Assembly: GCF_030419005.1 (NCBI RefSeq)
Contig: NZ_CP106951.1
Coordinates: 1,054,001-1,118,000, forward strand
Length of the DNA stretch: 64,000 nucleotides
Reading direction: 5' to 3'
DNA from: Eleftheria terrae
GTDB lineage: Bacteria; Pseudomonadota; Gammaproteobacteria; Burkholderiales; Burkholderiaceae_C
The notes below the pieces were generated by a model, which had not been told where the DNA came from, did not search any database, and worked only from the letters and a program-made list of their open reading frames with translations. Both the position numbers and the translations under genes were made by a program. Of this stretch, positions 51,435 through 61,111 are shown one piece after another (position 1 is the stretch's first letter; each line of letters opens with the position of its first letter).

Positions 51435-53843
51435 TCAAACGGCCTGCTTGAAGGCCATGACGGCCTGATTGCGCAGTGTGCGCAGCAAGGACAGCTCGCG
51501 GTCGCTGATGGCGATGGCGCCGGCATTCGCCTTGTCGGCATAAATCAGGCCCAGGGGCGCATTGCGCAACACCAGCGGCAGCAGCAGGAAGGTGGGCGCG
51601 TTGACCTCGCTGCGATACCAGGCGGGCAGGCGGTTTGCGATGTTGGCTGCCGAGGCGTCACTGATCAAGGTGTCGGCCCCTTTCGCGCACACGGCAGCGA
51701 ACAGGTCCGCGGCCCCGGTCACCTGCAGCCGAAAGCGACCAGCCACCCGCTCTGCATCGACCCCGAGGCCGAACCGGCCGGTCAGGGCCCCGCTGCGCGC
51801 GTCGCGCAGGCAGAAGATCACGCGCTGAAAGCCGTGCGCCCGGTACATCGTCTCGAGAATCATGCGCAACACCTCGTTGAGCTTGAAGTTCTCGACCAGC
51901 GTGTTGCTGATGTCCTGGATGCCAGCCGCCAGCGTATGCGCCGCATCGTCGGCTGCACTGCGCACGGCGGCCTCCACCGGTTGGGCGGCCTGGGCCTGCA
52001 CGAGCGTGTCGAGCTGGTGCGGCGACAGGGTATCGGCATCGACAGCAGCACCTGTGGCCACGGGGCCCGTCTGCAGCAAGCGTGCGGCCGGGCTGCCGGC
52101 CCGTGGGCTGAGCTGCAGCGCAGTGACGATCTCGGCCATGCGGTTGCGCGCGCGTTGCACGGCCTCCTGCAGCTCGCGCGCGCCGAGGCCCAGCGCCGGC
52201 GCAAAGCGTTGCGACAGCTGCTCGACCTTCGACGCATGCCCGGTGCTCGGAGTCTGCAGCAGCATCTCGGCCACCTCGTTGGCGGCACAAGCCAGCAGGC
52301 GCAATTGCTCCGCCGCATGCTCGGGCCGCTTCACCGGTGCCCCCGGCAGCAGCTTGCGCATGCAGCGCTGCAGGCTCTCGGGCAGGCCCCAGGAGCGCGC
52401 GACACCTATCCCCAGGTCCTCCAGGCCGATGCCGAGCACCGCCCTCGCGGCCCGCTCCTCGTCCATCGACTCGCCCTCGGGCGACTCCACCAGACGGCGG
52501 ATCTGTTCCGCCTCCTCGGGAAAGTAGAACCGGGTCAGCGTGCGGCCGAGGTTCTGGAACAGGCCGCCGATGAACGCCTCCTCGGCATCGCGCCCGCCGG
52601 CGCACAGCTCGGCCGCCAGCGTACCGGCCATCATGCCGCGCAGGAAATCTTCCTTCAGCCCGGCGGCATGGGCCTTGTCCTGCATGTGCTCCAGCAGGAT
52701 CAGCGACAGCGCCAGGTTGCGAATGCCGGCAAAGCCGATGAGCGCGGCCGCCCGCGACACCGTGCTGATCGAGCCGCCCCCCGCACCGCCGAAATGCGCC
52801 GAGTTGACCAGCCGCAGCAGCTTGTGGGTCAGCGCCACGTCCTTCAACACCTCGTTGGCCAGGCTGTTGAGGCTCTCGTGCTCCGAATTGGCAATGCGCT
52901 GGATGCGGCCGATGGAGTCGGACAAGGCCGGGAAATCGCTCTTGTGCCGCATGCGCCGCAGCAGGAAATCGAGCGTGCCGCTGCGGGCGCTGTCTTGTGG
53001 CTCGGAGTCCGCCGTGGGCGCGAGCCAGGACCGCAGGGCGGCCAGCAGTTCGGCGGCACCGCCGAAACGCACCGCGGTGTCGCGTGCCGTGGCCCGGTTC
53101 ACGATGGCGCGCAGCGCGTCATCCACCGGCTGCGGCGTCTGCACCGGCAGGCTCAGGTCCTCGTGGGCATTGCGGTAGATCGCCCGGTAGGGGTCGCGCT
53201 CATGCACCGCTGGCTGTCCCACCAGCATCTCGTACAACACCAGGCCCGCGGCGTAGACGTCCACCTGCGGCGTCGGCGGACGGCCGTGCGTGACCTCCGG
53301 TGCCATATAGCCCGGCGTGCCGACCAGGGTCGTGTCGGCCACACCGTGTCGCTGGCTGGCCGCGATGCCGAAGTCCATCACCCGCGCCCGGCCGCTGGCG
53401 TCGAGCAGGATGTTCGACGGCTTGAGGTCGCGATGCACCACGCCGGCCTGGTGCGCATGTGCGAGCCCTTCAAGCACCCCCAGGAGGAGCTTGACGGCCT
53501 CCGCCGGCGCCATCGGGCCCTGCTCGCGCAGCCGCTGCGCCAGCGTGACACCCTCGACCAACTCGAACACCAGATAGGGATGCTGCTCGTGCACGTCCGC
53601 CTCGAACAGCGGCACGATGTGTGGATGGCTGAGCCGGCTGACCGCGCGCGCTTCATGCAACCACTGCGTCAGGGCTGCCGCATCCGAAGCCTGGGCGCGG
53701 TGCAGCTTCAGCGCCACCTCGCGGTCGAGCCGCGGATCGAAGGCCCGCCACACCGAACTCTGGGCACCCTGGCCCAGCGCGTGACGCAGTTCATAGCGTC
53801 CGAGCAGGCGGGTGGGTGGGCTGAGGGTGGCGGCGGCCGACAT
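51435..53843 (-). CDS. Serine/threonine protein kinase-HDOD-GAF protein
   Basis: An 802-residue protein with a complete Hanks-type kinase (about 16-285): LGQGAQSSVWRA glycine loop, Lys46 (VALKLH), HRDLKPSN (Asp139), DFG (157-159), GTPGYMAPE. An HDOD domain follows (about 310-520; LLRLVNSAHFGG) and a GAF-like sensor (about 645-800). HDOD domains are signalling modules related to HD phosphohydrolases but lacking their catalytic residues. No membrane segment. I start at 53843 (MSAAATLSPPTRLLGRYEL), as homologues begin close to the kinase; an ATG at 53936 has a better GGAGG site and would add 31 residues. It probably forms an operon with the pseudokinase paralogue. Confidence 0.87.
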   Translation of the reverse strand: MSAAATLSPPTRLLGRYELRHALGQGAQSSVWRAFDPRLDREVALKLHRAQASDAAALTQWLHEARAVSRLSHPHIVPLFEADVHEQHPYLVFELVEGVTLAQRLREQGPMAPAEAVKLLLGVLEGLAHAHQAGVVHRDLKPSNILLDASGRARVMDFGIAASQRHGVADTTLVGTPGYMAPEVTHGRPPTPQVDVYAAGLVLYEMLVGQPAVHERDPYRAIYRNAHEDLSLPVQTPQPVDDALRAIVNRATARDTAVRFGGAAELLAALRSWLAPTADSEPQDSARSGTLDFLLRRMRHKSDFPALSDSIGRIQRIANSEHESLNSLANEVLKDVALTHKLLRLVNSAHFGGAGGGSISTVSRAAALIGFAGIRNLALSLILLEHMQDKAHAAGLKEDFLRGMMAGTLAAELCAGGRDAEEAFIGGLFQNLGRTLTRFYFPEEAEQIRRLVESPEGESMDEERAARAVLGIGLEDLGIGVARSWGLPESLQRCMRKLLPGAPVKRPEHAAEQLRLLACAANEVAEMLLQTPSTGHASKVEQLSQRFAPALGLGARELQEAVQRARNRMAEIVTALQLSPRAGSPAARLLQTGPVATGAAVDADTLSPHQLDTLVQAQAAQPVEAAVRSAADDAAHTLAAGIQDISNTLVENFKLNEVLRMILETMYRAHGFQRVIFCLRDARSGALTGRFGLGVDAERVAGRFRLQVTGAADLFAAVCAKGADTLISDASAANIANRLPAWYRSEVNAPTFLLLPLVLRNAPLGLIYADKANAGAIAISDRELSLLRTLRNQAVMAFKQAV

Positions 53844-54323
53844 TTGTACGTTTCGTTGCAAATGGGGTGATTGTCCTGATTGGACCGCGTCTCGGGGGAG
53901 GGAGAAGCCCGGAGGAAGCGGCAAAAGTGCCGCCATTTCGCCTCCGTGTGCGCTCGCTCATGCGAGCGACGCCTTGGTCGCCTCCCGCCTTGCCGGTTCG
54001 GTTGCCCGGTGGGGCCCACCCCGCCGGCTCCGCCGCCCTCCGCAACCACCCTCCCGGCGCCCGGTGCGTGCACGGCCGGTGGAACGGCAGCAGGAGGGCT
54101 GCCGGGCGAGATGCGCTGAGGCTCTGCCATCCCGGCCAACCAGCCGATGCTGCAGCCACGCCCCCTTGAAGAAAAGGTGGCCTGCCACCGATGCTGAGAG
54201 AGAAAACGGATATCCCCGCGATAGAAAGACTTGCACCGGCCAGGTACGCCGGCCAAAAGGTTTATGTCAGAATCATTGGGACTTGAGTCGAAGCCGGGCT
54301 TCGACCTCTCTGAGGACTCCAAG
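53844..54323. other. Divergent control region between the kinase gene and trxA
   Basis: This should contain the promoters of the kinase pair (minus) and trxA (plus). Two inverted repeats are visible: CATTTG...CAAATG (53841-53864) at the kinase start, and TCGAAGC-CGG-GCTTCGA (54288-54304) just before the trxA ribosome-binding site. The 54150-54290 part is less GC-rich and likely holds the trxA promoter; I could not fix -35/-10 boxes. Confidence 0.5.
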
Positions 54324-54653
54324 ATGAGCAGCGATCTGATTAAACACATCTCCGACGCGTCCTTCGACGCCGACGTGCTGCAGGCGGGCAAGCCTGTGCT
54401 GGTGGACTACTGGGCCGAATGGTGCGGGCCTTGCAAGATGATCGCCCCCATCCTCGACGAAGTCGCCAAGGATTACGGCGACCGTCTCTCCATCGCCAAG
54501 ATGAATGTCGACGAGAACCGGGAAGTGCCCGCCAAGTTCGGCATTCGTGGCATCCCGACCCTGATGTTGTTCAAGGACGGCCAGCTGGCCGCCACCAAGG
54601 TGGGCGCCCTGTCGAAAGCCCAGTTGACGTCTTTCCTCGACGGTCATCTATAA
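54324..54653 (+). CDS. trxA: Thioredoxin 1
   Basis: A 109-residue protein with the active site WCGPCK (Cys34, Cys37), [15 protein letters not shown] context, the cis-proline loop RGIPTLMLF, and full thioredoxin length. It reduces cytoplasmic disulfides using NADPH through thioredoxin reductase. ATG 54324 follows GAGGA, with a 7-bp hairpin just upstream that could modulate initiation. It lies upstream of rho, the usual order in proteobacteria. Confidence 0.96.
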   Translation: MSSDLIKHISDASFDADVLQAGKPVLVDYWAEWCGPCKMIAPILDEVAKDYGDRLSIAKMNVDENREVPAKFGIRGIPTLMLFKDGQLAATKVGALSKAQLTSFLDGHL

Positions 54654-54668
54654 TTTCCCTCAATGCAT

Positions 54669-54698
54669 CGGGAGCCGACACCACAAGGTCGGTTCCCG
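54669..54698 (+). promoter_or_regulatory. Stem-loop in the trxA-rho intergenic leader
   Basis: CGGGAGCCGAC (54669-54679), an 8-nt loop ACCACAAG, and GTCGGTTCCCG (54688-54698) form an 11-bp stem with one G-U pair, 16 nt after the trxA stop. No T tract follows, so it is not a classical terminator. It may protect the trxA 3' end or belong to the roughly 240-nt rho leader, where Rho is known to autoregulate. Confidence 0.5.
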
Positions 54699-54891
54699 GT
54701 AGCACAAGCTTCGCCACTACGCACATCGTTCGCCGCGTAGTTTCGGCCCCCAACTCCAGCGTCTTCCGATTCGCGCTTGTCGCGGTCATGCGCCAGTTCT
54801 CGCATCCGGTCCGCCGGGCTGCGAGCGATGCCGAAGTCTATTCAGCCGTCGCCCTTGGCAGTGCGACGGGCACCGACAAGGGTATGCGCCC

Positions 54892-56154
54892 ATGCAACTA
54901 TCCGAACTGAAAGTCCTCCACGTCTCGGAACTCATCAAGATGGCCGAGTCGCTGGAGATCGAGAACACCAGCCGCATGCGCAAGCAGGAGCTGATGTTCG
55001 CGATCATGAAGCGGCGCGCCAAGCAGGGCGAGCAGATCTTCGGCGATGGCGTGCTGGAGGTGCTGCCCGACGGCTTCGGCTTCCTGCGCTCGCCCGAGAC
55101 CAGCTACCTCGCGAGCACCGACGACATCTACCTGTCGCCCAGCCAGATCCGCCGCTTCAACCTGCACACCGGCGACGCCATCGAAGGTGAAGTGCGGGTG
55201 CCGAAGGACGGCGAGCGCTACTTCGCCCTCGTGAAGGTCGACCGTGTCAACGGCCTGACCCCGGAGGAGAACAAGCACAAGATCATGTTCGAGAACTTGA
55301 CGCCGCTCTTTCCGAAAGAGCAGTTCAAGCTCGAGCGCGAGATCCGCTCCGAAGAGAACATCACCGGCCGCATCGTCGACCTGATCGCCCCTATCGGCAA
55401 AGGCCAGCGCGCCCTCCTGGTGGCGCCACCCAAGAGCGGCAAGACGGTGATGATGCAGCACCTGGCGCATGCCATCACCGCCAACCACCCGGACGTCTAC
55501 CTCATCGTGCTGCTCGTCGATGAGCGCCCCGAGGAAGTGACCGAGATGCAGCGCACCGTGCGCGGCGAAGTCATCAGCTCCACCTTCGATGAGCCGGCCG
55601 CCCGCCATGTGCAGGTGGCCGAGATGGTGATCGAGCGCGCCAAGCGCCTGGTCGAGCTGCGCAAGGACGTGGTGATCCTGCTCGACTCCATCACCCGCCT
55701 GGCGCGCGCCTACAACAACGTGCTGCCCTCCTCCGGCAAGGTGCTGACCGGCGGTGTCGACGCCAACGCGCTGCAGCGCCCGAAGCGCTTCTTCGGTGCC
55801 GCCCGCAACATCGAGGAAGGCGGTTCGCTGACCATCATCGGCACGGCGCTGGTCGATACCGGCAGCCGCATGGACGAGGTGATCTACGAAGAGTTCAAGG
55901 GCACCGGCAATTGCGAAATCCATTTGGATCGCCGCATGGCCGAGAAGCGGGTCTACCCGTCCATCCTGCTGAACAAGTCGGGCACCCGGCGCGAAGAGCT
56001 GCTGCTGAAGCCCGAGATCCTCCAGAAGACGTGGATCCTGCGCAAGCTGCTCTACCCGATGGACGAAGTCGCGGCGATGGAGTTCATCCTCGACAAGATG
56101 AAGGCGACGAAGACCAACCTGGACTTCTTCGACATGATGCGCCGCGGCGGTTGA
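54892..56154 (+). CDS. rho: Transcription termination factor Rho
   Basis: A 420-residue hexameric RNA helicase. N-terminal helix domain [20 protein letters not shown], the RNA-binding cold-shock-like domain ([15 protein letters not shown]...[15 protein letters not shown]), Walker [13 protein letters not shown], Walker [17 protein letters not shown], the Q-loop/R-loop region and C-terminus are all standard, with the usual length. It ends unstructured transcripts. The leader of about 238 nt after trxA is consistent with autogenous attenuation. A strong terminator follows. Confidence 0.97.
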   Translation: MQLSELKVLHVSELIKMAESLEIENTSRMRKQELMFAIMKRRAKQGEQIFGDGVLEVLPDGFGFLRSPETSYLASTDDIYLSPSQIRRFNLHTGDAIEGEVRVPKDGERYFALVKVDRVNGLTPEENKHKIMFENLTPLFPKEQFKLEREIRSEENITGRIVDLIAPIGKGQRALLVAPPKSGKTVMMQHLAHAITANHPDVYLIVLLVDERPEEVTEMQRTVRGEVISSTFDEPAARHVQVAEMVIERAKRLVELRKDVVILLDSITRLARAYNNVLPSSGKVLTGGVDANALQRPKRFFGAARNIEEGGSLTIIGTALVDTGSRMDEVIYEEFKGTGNCEIHLDRRMAEKRVYPSILLNKSGTRREELLLKPEILQKTWILRKLLYPMDEVAAMEFILDKMKATKTNLDFFDMMRRGG

Positions 56155-56173
56155 ACGCCCCTGCGCACCCAGC

Positions 56174-56197
56174 AAGGCCGGGCAACCGGCCTTTTTT
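56174..56197 (+). terminator. Rho-independent terminator of trxA-rho
   Basis: AAGGCCGG (56174-56181), tetraloop GCAA, and CCGGCCTT (56186-56193), followed by TTTT. Confidence 0.9.
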
Positions 56198-56229
56198 GCG
56201 CCTGGACGGGCGGTGCCAGGCCGAGAATC

Positions 56230-56259
56230 TTCATAAGTGCCTGATCGTCATGGCATAAT
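56230..56259 (+). promoter_or_regulatory. Candidate sigma70 promoter of rpmE2
   Basis: TTCATA (56230-56235), an 18-nt spacer, and CATAAT (56254-56259), each four or five of six consensus bases, 80 nt before the L31 ATG and downstream of the rho terminator. Confidence 0.55.
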
Positions 56260-56339
56260 CGCCGGTTTTCCGCTTCCGGAAAGTGCTTCGAGCGGTTCGA
56301 AGTGGCTCCCGGCGCATAGACCAGCGATAAGGCACCGCC

Positions 56340-56600
56340 ATGAAAGAAGGCATCCACCCCAACTACCGCGAAGTCTGCTTCGTGGACCTGTCCAACGGCT
56401 TCAAGTTCGTGACCCGTTCTTGCGCCCAGACCAAGGAAACCATCAAGATGGAAGACGGTCGGGAACTGCCGCTGTTCAAGCTGGAAACCACCAGCGAATC
56501 GCACCCCTTCTACACCGGCACGCAAAAGAGCGTGGACTCCCTCGGCGGCCGTGTCGAGAAGTTCCGCAACAAGTTCGCCCGGGTGGGCATCAAGAAGTAA
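56340..56600 (+). CDS. rpmE2: 50S ribosomal protein L31, type B
   Basis: An 86-residue protein. [20 protein letters not shown] and [26 protein letters not shown] are the L31 type B signatures. It lacks the zinc-binding CxxC pair of type A L31, so it is the zinc-independent form. In many betaproteobacteria this is the only L31, so it need not be zinc-regulated. It has its own promoter candidate and terminator. Confidence 0.95.
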   Translation: MKEGIHPNYREVCFVDLSNGFKFVTRSCAQTKETIKMEDGRELPLFKLETTSESHPFYTGTQKSVDSLGGRVEKFRNKFARVGIKK

Positions 56601-56622
56601 GCACCGCTTCTTCTTCGCGAAG

Positions 56623-56652
56623 AGGGCAGCCTGGGCAACCGGCTGCCTTTTT
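56623..56652 (+). terminator. Rho-independent terminator of rpmE2
   Basis: GGCAGCC (56623-56629), a loop with an inner GG/CC pair, and GGCTGCC (56639-56645), followed by seven Ts. Confidence 0.88.
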
Positions 56653-56753
56653 TCTTTTCGGGGTCCGCCCAGTCGCGGCTGCGACAATGCAGCCCTGCCG
56701 GCCCGGCGGCCGATTTGCTGCATGATGCCGGCTTCGCCTTCCCGCCTCTGCCC

Positions 56754-58412
56754 GTGAACCATCCCACTCCCGCCATCGTCACGCAGCGCGCCGCGCAGCG
56801 CCTGCCGCGCATTCCCCTGCTGCTGCTGTGCGCTGCCTATGTGTTGCCCGGCCTGTTCGGCCGCGACCCGTGGCGCAGCGCCGATGTGACGGCCTTCGGC
56901 TTCATGCACCGCCTCGCACGTGGCGATGCCGAGTTGTGGCATCCGCTGGTCGGTGGGCTGCCGCCCGAGGGCGGCCTGCTGCCTTACTGGCTGGGCGCCG
57001 CCTTCATTCGCCTCTTCGACGGCTGGCTGGACCCGGCGCTGGCGGCCCGGCTGCCCTTTGCCCTGCTGCTGGCCGCGGTGCTGGTGCTGACCTGGTACAC
57101 CTGTTACCACCTGGCCCGGACCGAGGCTGCCCAACCGGTGTCGTTTGCCTTCGGGGGCGAGGCCAGCCCGGTGGACTACGCACGAGCCATCGCCGACGGC
57201 GCGCTGCTCGCCCTGCTGGCCACGCTCGGCTTGCTGCAACTCGGCCACGAAACGACGCCGGAGCTGCTGCAGCTGACCGGCGTGGCCTTGCTCATCTATG
57301 CCTTGGCGGCCAGCGCGGTGCGCAGCGCCAAGCCGCGGGTGGCGATCGTCGTGGCCCTGCCGCTGATGGCCGGCAGCGGCGCGCCCAACATGGCGGTGCT
57401 GCTGGCCCTGGTGTCGCTGGCGGTGTGCTGGATGTCGCATGACGACCGCACCAAGCGCTTTGCCATCTGGGTGTTCGCCGCGCTGCTGCTCGCCGCGCTG
57501 ACGGCCACCGCCTTCGATGCCTGGGCCTGGCGAGCCGATCCGCGGCCACAGCTGCGCCAGGTCACCCGGCTGTTGGCCTGGTTCACCTGGCCGGCATGGC
57601 CGCTGGCTGCCTGGACGCTGTGGCGCTGGCGCGGCCACCTGCTCAAGCGCCACATTGCGGTACCGCTGTTCACCGCCGCCGTTGCGGTGGGGGCCTGCAT
57701 CGTGATGAACGGCTACGACCGTGCGCTCATGCTCGCACTGCCCTCGCTGGCGGTACTGGCCGGTTTTTCGCTGCCGACGCTGCGTCGCGGCGTGGCATCG
57801 GCGATCGACTGGTTCTCGGTCTTTTTCTTCAGCTTCTGCGCGCTCGCGGTGTGGGTGATCTACATCTCCCTGCAGACCGGGGTGCCGGCCAAGCCGGCAG
57901 CCAATGTGATGAAGCTGGCACCGGGCTTCGAGCCCGGCTTTTCGCTGGCGGCGCTGGTACCCGCGCTGCTCGGCACGCTGGCCTGGCTGTGGCTGGTGCG
58001 CTGGCGCGCCGGCCGCAGCCGTGAGGTGCTCTGGCGCAGCCTGGTGCTGCCGGCCAGCGGCGTGGCGCTGTGCTGGCTGCTGCTGATGACGCTGTGCCTG
58101 CCCGTCCTGGACTACGCCCGCAGCGAGCGACCGCTGGTGTTGCGGCTCGGCGTGCACCTGCCGCGCGATGCCTGCATCGAGGCACGTGGCCTGGCCCGCA
58201 GTCAGGTGGCGGCGCTGGAGGCACTGGGGGGCTGGCATGTCTACGCCAGCCATGTGCTGAATGCGCCGCGCTGCGACATCCTGATGCTGCCCGGAGGGCA
58301 TCAGGCACCGGCGCCCGAGGGCTGGACACAGGTGGCCCGCGAGCGGCGGCCGACCGACCGGGGCGGCGACTACATCTATGTGTTCCGTCGCGCGCAGGCG
58401 GACCGCCCATGA
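56754..58412 (+). CDS. Polytopic membrane protein, GT-C/ArnT-like glycosyltransferase
   Basis: A 552-residue membrane protein with about 10-12 hydrophobic helices and a C-terminal soluble domain (about 450-550). Near the start, YVLPGLFGRDPWRSADVTAFGFMHRLARGD resembles the first periplasmic loop of ArnT-type GT-C enzymes (DxWR...D/E), split here over about 30-60. These transfer sugars from polyprenyl phosphates; the acceptor is unknown. The start is uncertain: GTG 56754 is my choice, TTG 56715 is possible, and neither has a clear ribosome-binding site. The stop overlaps the MATE gene ATG (ATGA), so the two are coupled. Confidence 0.6.
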   Translation: MNHPTPAIVTQRAAQRLPRIPLLLLCAAYVLPGLFGRDPWRSADVTAFGFMHRLARGDAELWHPLVGGLPPEGGLLPYWLGAAFIRLFDGWLDPALAARLPFALLLAAVLVLTWYTCYHLARTEAAQPVSFAFGGEASPVDYARAIADGALLALLATLGLLQLGHETTPELLQLTGVALLIYALAASAVRSAKPRVAIVVALPLMAGSGAPNMAVLLALVSLAVCWMSHDDRTKRFAIWVFAALLLAALTATAFDAWAWRADPRPQLRQVTRLLAWFTWPAWPLAAWTLWRWRGHLLKRHIAVPLFTAAVAVGACIVMNGYDRALMLALPSLAVLAGFSLPTLRRGVASAIDWFSVFFFSFCALAVWVIYISLQTGVPAKPAANVMKLAPGFEPGFSLAALVPALLGTLAWLWLVRWRAGRSREVLWRSLVLPASGVALCWLLLMTLCLPVLDYARSERPLVLRLGVHLPRDACIEARGLARSQVAALEALGGWHVYASHVLNAPRCDILMLPGGHQAPAPEGWTQVARERRPTDRGGDYIYVFRRAQADRP

Positions 58413-59767
58413 CAGTGTTGCGGCGCATCGCCCGCGATGCGGGCGCGATCCTGGTCGGCCAGCTGGCCACCATCGGCTTCGGGGTGGCCGACACCATCAT
58501 GGCCGGGCGCTATGCCAGTGAAGACCTGGCGGCACTGTCCATCGGCTCGGCGCTCTACATCAGCATCTATGTCGGCGCCACCGGCATCGTGCAGGCCCTC
58601 ATTCCCATCGTCGGCCATCACCATGGCGCGAAGGACAACCTGCAGGTCGGCGAAGCGTTTCGCCAGACCGTCTGGCTGGCCTTGATCCTGTCGGTGCCGG
58701 GCCTGCTGCTGATGCGCTGGCCCGACGCGCTGCTCAGCCTTGCCGGCGCCCCACCGGGGCTGACCGACCGGGCCCGCGACTACCTCGGCTGGCTGGCCTG
58801 GAGCCTGCCGCTGGGCTTGCTGTTCCGCTGTTACACCGGCTTGAACCAGGGCATCTCCAAGCCACTGATGGTGACGGTGCTGCAGCTCGGCGCCTTGCTG
58901 GTCAAGGTGCCGCTGAACGCCTGGTTCATCTTCGGCGGCGCCGGCTTGCCGGCACAAGGCGCGGTGGGCTGCGGGATGGCTTCGCTGGTCATCAGCGCCG
59001 GCCTGCTGCTGGTGGGCCTGCTGATGTTGCTGCGCCATCCGGTCTACCGCCCGTTCCAGCTCTGGACCGGCTGGCACGGCCCGCGCTGGGTCGTGCAAAA
59101 GGAGCTGCTGCGCCTAGGCCTGCCGAGTGGGGCCAGCTACTTCGTCGAAGTCACCGCCTTCACGCTGATGGCGATCTTTATTGCCCGCTTCGGCACCATC
59201 GCGGTGGCGGGGCACCAGATCGTCGCCAACCTCGCCGCGGTGATGTACATGCTGCCGCTGTCCATCGCGATCGCCACCGGCGCCCAGGTGTCGCAGCTGC
59301 GCGGCGCGGGCCAGGCCGCCGCCGCTGCTCGCGCCGGCTGGCAAGGCATCGGGCTGGCGGTGTCGCTGTCGGTGCTGATGGGCGGCATGATGTACCTGTG
59401 CCGCGCTCCGCTGGTGGAGCTCTACAGCACCGATGCGGCGGTACAGGCGGCGGCGGCCGGGCTGTTCATCTACATCGCCCTGTACCAGCTGTTCGACGCC
59501 ACCCAGGTGACCTGCGCCTTTGCACTGCGCTCCTTCCGCGTGGCGGCGCTGCCGGCCGTGGTCTACGTGGTCGCGCTGTGGGGTTTCGGCCTGGGCGGCG
59601 GCTATGCGCTCGGCTTCAACCTGGGCGGCCAGGTGCCGGCGGCCCTGCATGCCGCCAGCGGCTTCTGGTGCGCCAATGCCGGCGCGCTCGCGGTGGTGGC
59701 AGCGGTGCTGGTGCTGCTGTTCGGCGCGGTGGCCCGCCGGGAAGCTCAGCGCGCGCCCACCGCCTGA
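58409..59767 (+). CDS. MATE family efflux transporter
   Basis: A 452-residue, 12-helix transporter. The N-terminal half has ILVGQLATIGFGVADTIMAGRYASEDLAALSIGSALY and PIVGHHHGAKD; the C-terminal half repeats the pattern (VEVTAFTLMAIFIARFGTIAVAGHQI). It is close to NorM/DinF-type cation-drug antiporters. The substrate is unknown. It starts in the stop of the membrane glycosyltransferase-like gene. Its 3' end overlaps the 3' end of convergent phoR by 22 nt. Confidence 0.92.
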   Translation: MTVLRRIARDAGAILVGQLATIGFGVADTIMAGRYASEDLAALSIGSALYISIYVGATGIVQALIPIVGHHHGAKDNLQVGEAFRQTVWLALILSVPGLLLMRWPDALLSLAGAPPGLTDRARDYLGWLAWSLPLGLLFRCYTGLNQGISKPLMVTVLQLGALLVKVPLNAWFIFGGAGLPAQGAVGCGMASLVISAGLLLVGLLMLLRHPVYRPFQLWTGWHGPRWVVQKELLRLGLPSGASYFVEVTAFTLMAIFIARFGTIAVAGHQIVANLAAVMYMLPLSIAIATGAQVSQLRGAGQAAAAARAGWQGIGLAVSLSVLMGGMMYLCRAPLVELYSTDAAVQAAAAGLFIYIALYQLFDATQVTCAFALRSFRVAALPAVVYVVALWGFGLGGGYALGFNLGGQVPAALHAASGFWCANAGALAVVAAVLVLLFGAVARREAQRAPTA

Positions 59768-61098
59768 GGCACCGGCACCGGCGCCGCCTGCCCCACCCTC
59801 ACCCGCAACGACGGGAAGATGAGGCGGAACTCCGAGCCCTTGCCCGGTTCGCTCTGCACATCCAGCTCGCCGCCGTGGCGCTGGATCACGTGCTTGACGA
59901 TGGACAGGCCCAGCCCGGTGCCGCCCGTCTCGCGGGAACGGCTGCCGTCCACCCGATAGAAGCGCTCGGTCAGCCGCGGCAGGTGCTCCTTCTCGATGCC
60001 GATGCCGCTGTCCTTCACGATGAACTCCGCGCTGCCGTCAGCGCGCGGCTGCCAGCGCACCTCCACGCGTCCTCCGTCCGGGGTGTAGCGGATCGCGTTG
60101 GTCACCAGGTTCGTCAGCGCACTCAGCAGCTCACCCTCGGCGCCCGCGAGCTGGGCCGGCGCCAGGCTCTCGAAGACGAGCTGGTGGCGCTCGCGCGACA
60201 GCGTGCGGGCGTCACCTTCGGCATGCTGCATCAGCTTGTCCACGTCGACCCAGCGGTCCGAAGGCGGCCGCGGGCTGCCCTCGAGCTGGGCCAGTGTGAG
60301 CAGGTCGCTCACCAGGGTCTGCATGCGCGCCGTCTGCTGCCCCATCAGGCTCAGCACGCGCTTGCGCTCGACCTCGGTGAGGGGCAGGTTCACCAGCGTC
60401 TCGATGAAGCCGGACAGCACCGTCAGCGGCGTGCGCATCTCGTGCGAGACATTGGCGACGAAGTCACGCCGCATGGTCTCGGCCCGTTCGCGCTCGGTGA
60501 TGTCTTGCGAGAGCACCAGCTTGAGCCCGTCGCCGTAGCCGCGGATCAGCACCGACAGCGTGCCTCGCCCGCCCGGACTGGGGAACACCACCGGCTGCTC
60601 GAACTGCCGCGCCCGCAGATACGCCACGAAGCTGGGCGCCCGCACCAGGTTGGTCAGGTGCTGGCTGCGGTCACGCACCGGGTCGAGCCCGAAGTGCTCG
60701 GCAGCCAGGTGGTTGCACCAGTCGATCTGGTCGTTGGCGTTCAAGAGCATCACACCGTTGGGCGAGGCCTCGATGCCCGACAGGAATTGCGCCAGCCGGG
60801 CCTTCTCCTGCACCGCCACCATCTCACGGCTGCGCACCGCCCGCTCGACGCGATAGCCCAGTTCACCCCAGAAGCCCGTGTCGCGCGGGGCCGGCCCCTG
60901 CAGCGAGCCACGCAACCACACCAGCAGGCGCCGGCCGCGCAGGCCGTCGAACAGCACCGCCAGCGCCACGCCCATTCCAGCGCCCACCACCATGCCCGAG
61001 GTCGACATGTGAAAAGGCGTACCGGCGATGCGGCCAAGCAGGCCGCCTCCCAACATCATCACCACATAGGCCAGGACCCTCGGCAGGAACCAGCTCAT
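59746..61098 (-). CDS. phoR: Phosphate regulon sensor histidine kinase PhoR
   Basis: A 450-residue membrane kinase: two N-terminal hydrophobic helices (about 5-25 and 33-55), a PAS domain (about 100-205), the HisKA helix with His219 in FVANVSHEMRTPLTVL, and the ATPase domain with LVTNAIRYTP, DSGIGIEKEHL and GGTGLGLSIVKHV. It phosphorylates PhoB under phosphate limitation and is gated by PstSCAB-PhoU. The start is ATG 61098 or GTG 61104, following phoB by 13 or 7 nt. Last gene of the operon. Confidence 0.94.
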   Translation of the reverse strand: MSWFLPRVLAYVVMMLGGGLLGRIAGTPFHMSTSGMVVGAGMGVALAVLFDGLRGRRLLVWLRGSLQGPAPRDTGFWGELGYRVERAVRSREMVAVQEKARLAQFLSGIEASPNGVMLLNANDQIDWCNHLAAEHFGLDPVRDRSQHLTNLVRAPSFVAYLRARQFEQPVVFPSPGGRGTLSVLIRGYGDGLKLVLSQDITERERAETMRRDFVANVSHEMRTPLTVLSGFIETLVNLPLTEVERKRVLSLMGQQTARMQTLVSDLLTLAQLEGSPRPPSDRWVDVDKLMQHAEGDARTLSRERHQLVFESLAPAQLAGAEGELLSALTNLVTNAIRYTPDGGRVEVRWQPRADGSAEFIVKDSGIGIEKEHLPRLTERFYRVDGSRSRETGGTGLGLSIVKHVIQRHGGELDVQSEPGKGSEFRLIFPSLRVRVGQAAPVPVPQAVGAR

Positions 61099-61111
61099 GC
61101 CCACCGGGCCG

